Below are positions 61,431 to 64,000 of a DNA stretch of 64,000 bases, piece after piece. The DNA lies in NCBI GenBank assembly GCA_024516155.1, contig JAJJXM010000005.1:248001-312000 (forward strand). The letters run 5' to 3'. The notes beneath the pieces were generated by a model that searched no databases, had not been told where the DNA came from, and saw nothing but the letters and a program-made list of their open reading frames with translations. Both the position numbers and the translations under genes were made by a program. The stretch comes from Pyronema omphalodes (taxonomy: Eukaryota > Ascomycota > Pezizomycetes > Pezizales > Pyronemataceae). Each line of letters begins with the position of its first letter. The stretch's first letter is position 1.

Positions 61431-62691
61431 TACGAAGGTCACTGATGTACGATTATTCCAAGACCATAATTACTACGTAATGCTGCTGGGTGTCGTTTTT
61501 CTCCGCTCTCGAGCCATGCATTATGTTTCTCTAGATCTACGTAAGTACCCCACGCTCATCCTCGCAGTAATTCAGAATCGTTGAGGTTTATGCAAGCTTT
61601 ACTCTTCATTAAAATCGATTCCATAAGCTCTTGAAGATATAGCAGAAAACTAATTGATATGGATCCTTGTATACTCGTATAGATAATAGCAGTAGCTGAT
61701 GAATTGTATTCCTTGTTCATTTCCTTCCTCTTTCCAGTCACTCTATGTGTGAGAATCCAGGTATTCGGATCAATATCCCGTATGAAGTTTGAGGTTGCAT
61801 TTTGTATTGGTATGTATTTCTGCCAAAAGAGCTAATAACGACTTTTGACTCCATTTTGAACTGGTTTGTACGAATTGGAGAGTTGTTTACACTGTGGCCT
61901 GTGTTGTGCAGTGTAGCTAGATGTGTGGACGATGGTGCTTGATCCTTGTTCTACAGGGGAGATACCACAGGGAAGGTAGGCCGCTGGTTTGTAGGTGCCT
62001 GCAGTCACCCAAAGATTATAAACTTCCCTGAGCTTGTTTGGGCCACTTGTTATGGGTGGCTTCCCGGGAGTGACGGGGTAGGAAGTACATACTACGGGGT
62101 AACGCGAGATTGTAATTGTTGGACGGTATCGTTCTGTCTTTGGTTTTTGATTCTCATGGCTTTACTGTACCGATCTGTTACGCATGGGGAACGTTCTCAG
62201 GCCCGCCAGAGGAGTTTGCTTTCTGGGTGGTGGAATACAAAGGCCGCTGATGTGTGTTTGTGAATGCTTCCGTTTTCAGAAAGTTTGACGAGATCTAGTG
62301 ATAGCAACAGCAGGTGCAGAAACCCATCTCACATGCGCATTTCAGACTCATTCAAACAAACAATAACCCCAAACTCAGCTAGCTAGCGGACAAAAGTGGA
62401 TTGCTTAAATTCCTTCGATGGCCTTCGTTTCTGACCATGCTTTTTTCACCATCATCAATCGATTCGGTATCAATTCATAATACTTTGACATCTTAACAAC
62501 GAGGCCGACGACCAGATATAATGCAACAATGCAACCATACCTCCTCCAACTCACTCAACTATTAACCAACCATATCTCATTCGAGAACCAAAGTACATAT
62601 CTCCAAATCTTTATCTCATCTCTTACCTGTATCACGAAGAATTACCAACGATTATCCAGCTAGTCAACTAGTGTCAACTTTATAACCCACA
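61431..62691. other. Intergenic, nothing firm
   Basis: A 105-codon plus-strand frame at 61946-62263 has no family resemblance. The last 200 bp are pyrimidine/A-rich, like the leaders of other genes here. Confidence 0.4.
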
Positions 62692-62960
62692 ATGCTACCT
62701 AGCATCATAAAATATGAGAGCCTAGTGACTCCGCGTGCTACTTCATTTGATCATAATATTAGTAAGTTCCTCTCGTTTCCTATCTACAAGCAATGATAAC
62801 TAACCTTCTCCGTATAGCTGATTTCGATTTCTGCGCCAAAAAAACGTTCCACGATTTTCCAAACCTCCGACTGGATGACACCAGAGGTGGTTCAGCAAAA
62901 GCGTCGCGGTTACAATGTCAATATCTGACGCCCTGGCCTTGTAGCTATCCAGAAGACTGA
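62692..62960 (+). CDS. Possible 70-residue two-exon gene of unknown function
   Basis: Too short for a simple ORF search. ATG at 62692 (context CCACAATG) opens 70 bp (MLPSIIKYESLVTPRATSF). A 56-nt intron follows (62762-62817) with donor GTAAGT, branch CTAAC and acceptor TAG, all consensus for moulds. Exon 2 (62818-62960) continues in frame with DFDFCAKKTFHDFPNLRL, ending SYPED and TGA. The product has three cysteines, no signal peptide and no family I know. The perfect intron argues for a real transcript. The short product could also be the 5' part of a longer decayed gene, since the following 150 bp read sensibly in broken frames. Confidence 0.4.
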
Positions 62961-63276
62961 ATCCAAGCCTCGCAACACGAACGAGGACCCAATGAAGCTG
63001 CTGTATCTTGTTCTAGTCCATGGCATTCCGATCCCTAAGACTCTCAAATGAGTTTTCCAAGCAGCTTAAGAGCTTCTTTAATACCTTCTCAAGGATGGAT
63101 GTCGTCCTGTACTGTCATCAATGACAATGATGCTGCCATGACACTGGACCTATCTCACCAGCAAGCCGTTGATTCGGCTGTTTTTTTTTGGTCGGATTAT
63201 TGATGTTGGATAAGATATGTGTAACTTGAAGTAGTGTCCACTACTGCAGACGGAACGACTTGGAATACGAAGTATT
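62961..63276. other. Intergenic, nothing recognised
   Basis: Possible decayed continuation of the preceding small gene; otherwise no signal. Confidence 0.3.
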
Positions 63277-63582
63277 TTAGGAGACATCATTTTGGGTGCT
63301 GTTTTCTGGTGGTATTATTGTTGTGTCGGGGCTTATAAACCAGTTGGCCATATATGCAGTTTCTTTTCTATCCCACACACAATCACCCCTCACACTTGTG
63401 TGAATGGCGACCTCTCCATACTTGGGGTTGTTTTGTGGTGGGATGAAAACTTCCGTTGAAGGCTTCATCAGCAGGCCAGCGTCATTTGCACCTACTTTCT
63501 TGCCCATCAACACACAGCCTTGTCCAAAGCACAACCGCACATGTACAAGAGTAAATATTGCCGCAACTACCAAAGAAACCAA
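63277..63582 (-). CDS. Weak hypothetical ORF with hydrophobic N-terminal part
   Basis: The frame reads LVVAAIFTLVHVRLCFGQG, then MGKKVGANDAGLLMKPSTE, EVAIHTSVRGDCVWDRKE and ends NSTQNDVS. The first part looks like a membrane or signal segment, but no ATG precedes it in frame; the first ATG is inside (LMGKK, about 63522). It would need an upstream exon or a short start at that internal ATG (about 80 residues). I recognise no family. It could be an exon of a gene extending right or an accidental frame. Confidence 0.22.
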   Translation of the reverse strand: MVSLVVAAIFTLVHVRLCFGQGCVLMGKKVGANDAGLLMKPSTEVFIPPQNNPKYGEVAIHTSVRGDCVWDRKETAYMANWFISPDTTIIPPENSTQNDVS

Positions 63583-64000
63583 AGCAACCGCAACATCCAG
63601 AGAAGCGCACCACAGATTCCCCAGTCATTCTTGGTGGTGAAATATACAAGGGGTAAAAACAAAGCTACTTATAAAACGCGAATTCCAAACGATACGAAGA
63701 ATTCAGATATTGAAAAGAATCAACAAGGAAACATTTCAACTACCCGTCTATGAATTAATTCAGTTCAGTGAAACAGCGATCTACCATGAAACACTCGTCT
63801 CATATGAAGAAGCAATGAGAAATTCAAAGCAATCATACATAGCTCCAGCTAAGCGTTTTCGACAAAGCCCTACGTCAGAATGCACAATCTTGCGGGCACA
63901 TATAGTCGGCACAACAAAACCCACTGGGGATGATAGGCATCAAAATATCCTACGATAACTACTACGCGATCCTCTTCGGGTCGTGATCAAGGAATGCCAC
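63583..64000. other. Right edge, nothing recognised
   Basis: Only short plus-strand frames (for example 63710-63958) without motifs. A gene may begin beyond the window. Confidence 0.3.

Overview
The window looks like nuclear DNA of a filamentous ascomycete (Pezizomycotina; possibly Leotiomycetes, but that rank is a guess). The evidence is short introns with GTRNGT donors and CTRAY branch points, many homopolymer and microsatellite tracts, long intergenic stretches, and a gene set typical of mould fungi: CTR9, tyrosinase, F-box proteins, a mitochondrial NAD(H) kinase, alpha-actinin, peroxisomal-type copper amine oxidase and MID1. I rebuilt the exons by hand from splice signals, reading frame and family conservation. 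No search was run.

Layout. 1-10.1 kb holds no gene I can support, only diverged repeats (6.4-6.9 and 7.8-8.2 kb). 10.2-14.8 kb (-) is CTR9 of the Paf1 complex in five exons, with two unusually long introns. 15.3-16.1 kb (-) is a small F-box/ankyrin protein. 17.0-17.4 kb (+) has two overlapping small ORFs that may be a broken gene. 18.3-19.6 kb (-) is a secreted tyrosinase in three exons. 23.3-24.8 kb is a copy of a non-coding, hairpin-rich repeat; it abuts a decayed MFS sugar-transporter pseudogene (24.8-25.2 kb, -). 26.1-31.0 kb (-) is a 1515-residue F-box protein in six exons with four repeated beta-rich modules. 31-39.6 kb is gene-poor and ends in a microsatellite cluster. 39.6-41.1 kb (+) is a POS5-like NAD(H) kinase. 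43.3-44.2 kb (+) is a RING-H2 protein. 45.7-48.3 kb (-) is alpha-actinin in eight exons. 49.7-52.1 kb (+) is a copper amine oxidase. 52-56.7 kb is a microsatellite-rich gap. 56.8-58.6 kb (-) is the MID1 calcium-channel subunit. 60.0-61.4 kb is the second large copy of the hairpin repeat, in opposite orientation. A possible 70-residue, two-exon gene lies at 62.7-63.0 kb.

The genes are mostly unrelated housekeeping and accessory functions: transcription elongation, NADPH supply, actin cross-linking, amine and phenol oxidation, calcium entry and ubiquitin targeting. I see no biosynthetic cluster, tRNA, rRNA or CRISPR. The most unusual features are the hairpin-bearing repeat family with six copies of one hairpin, the transporter pseudogene cut off at its edge, and the large F-box protein with repeated beta-prism-like modules.
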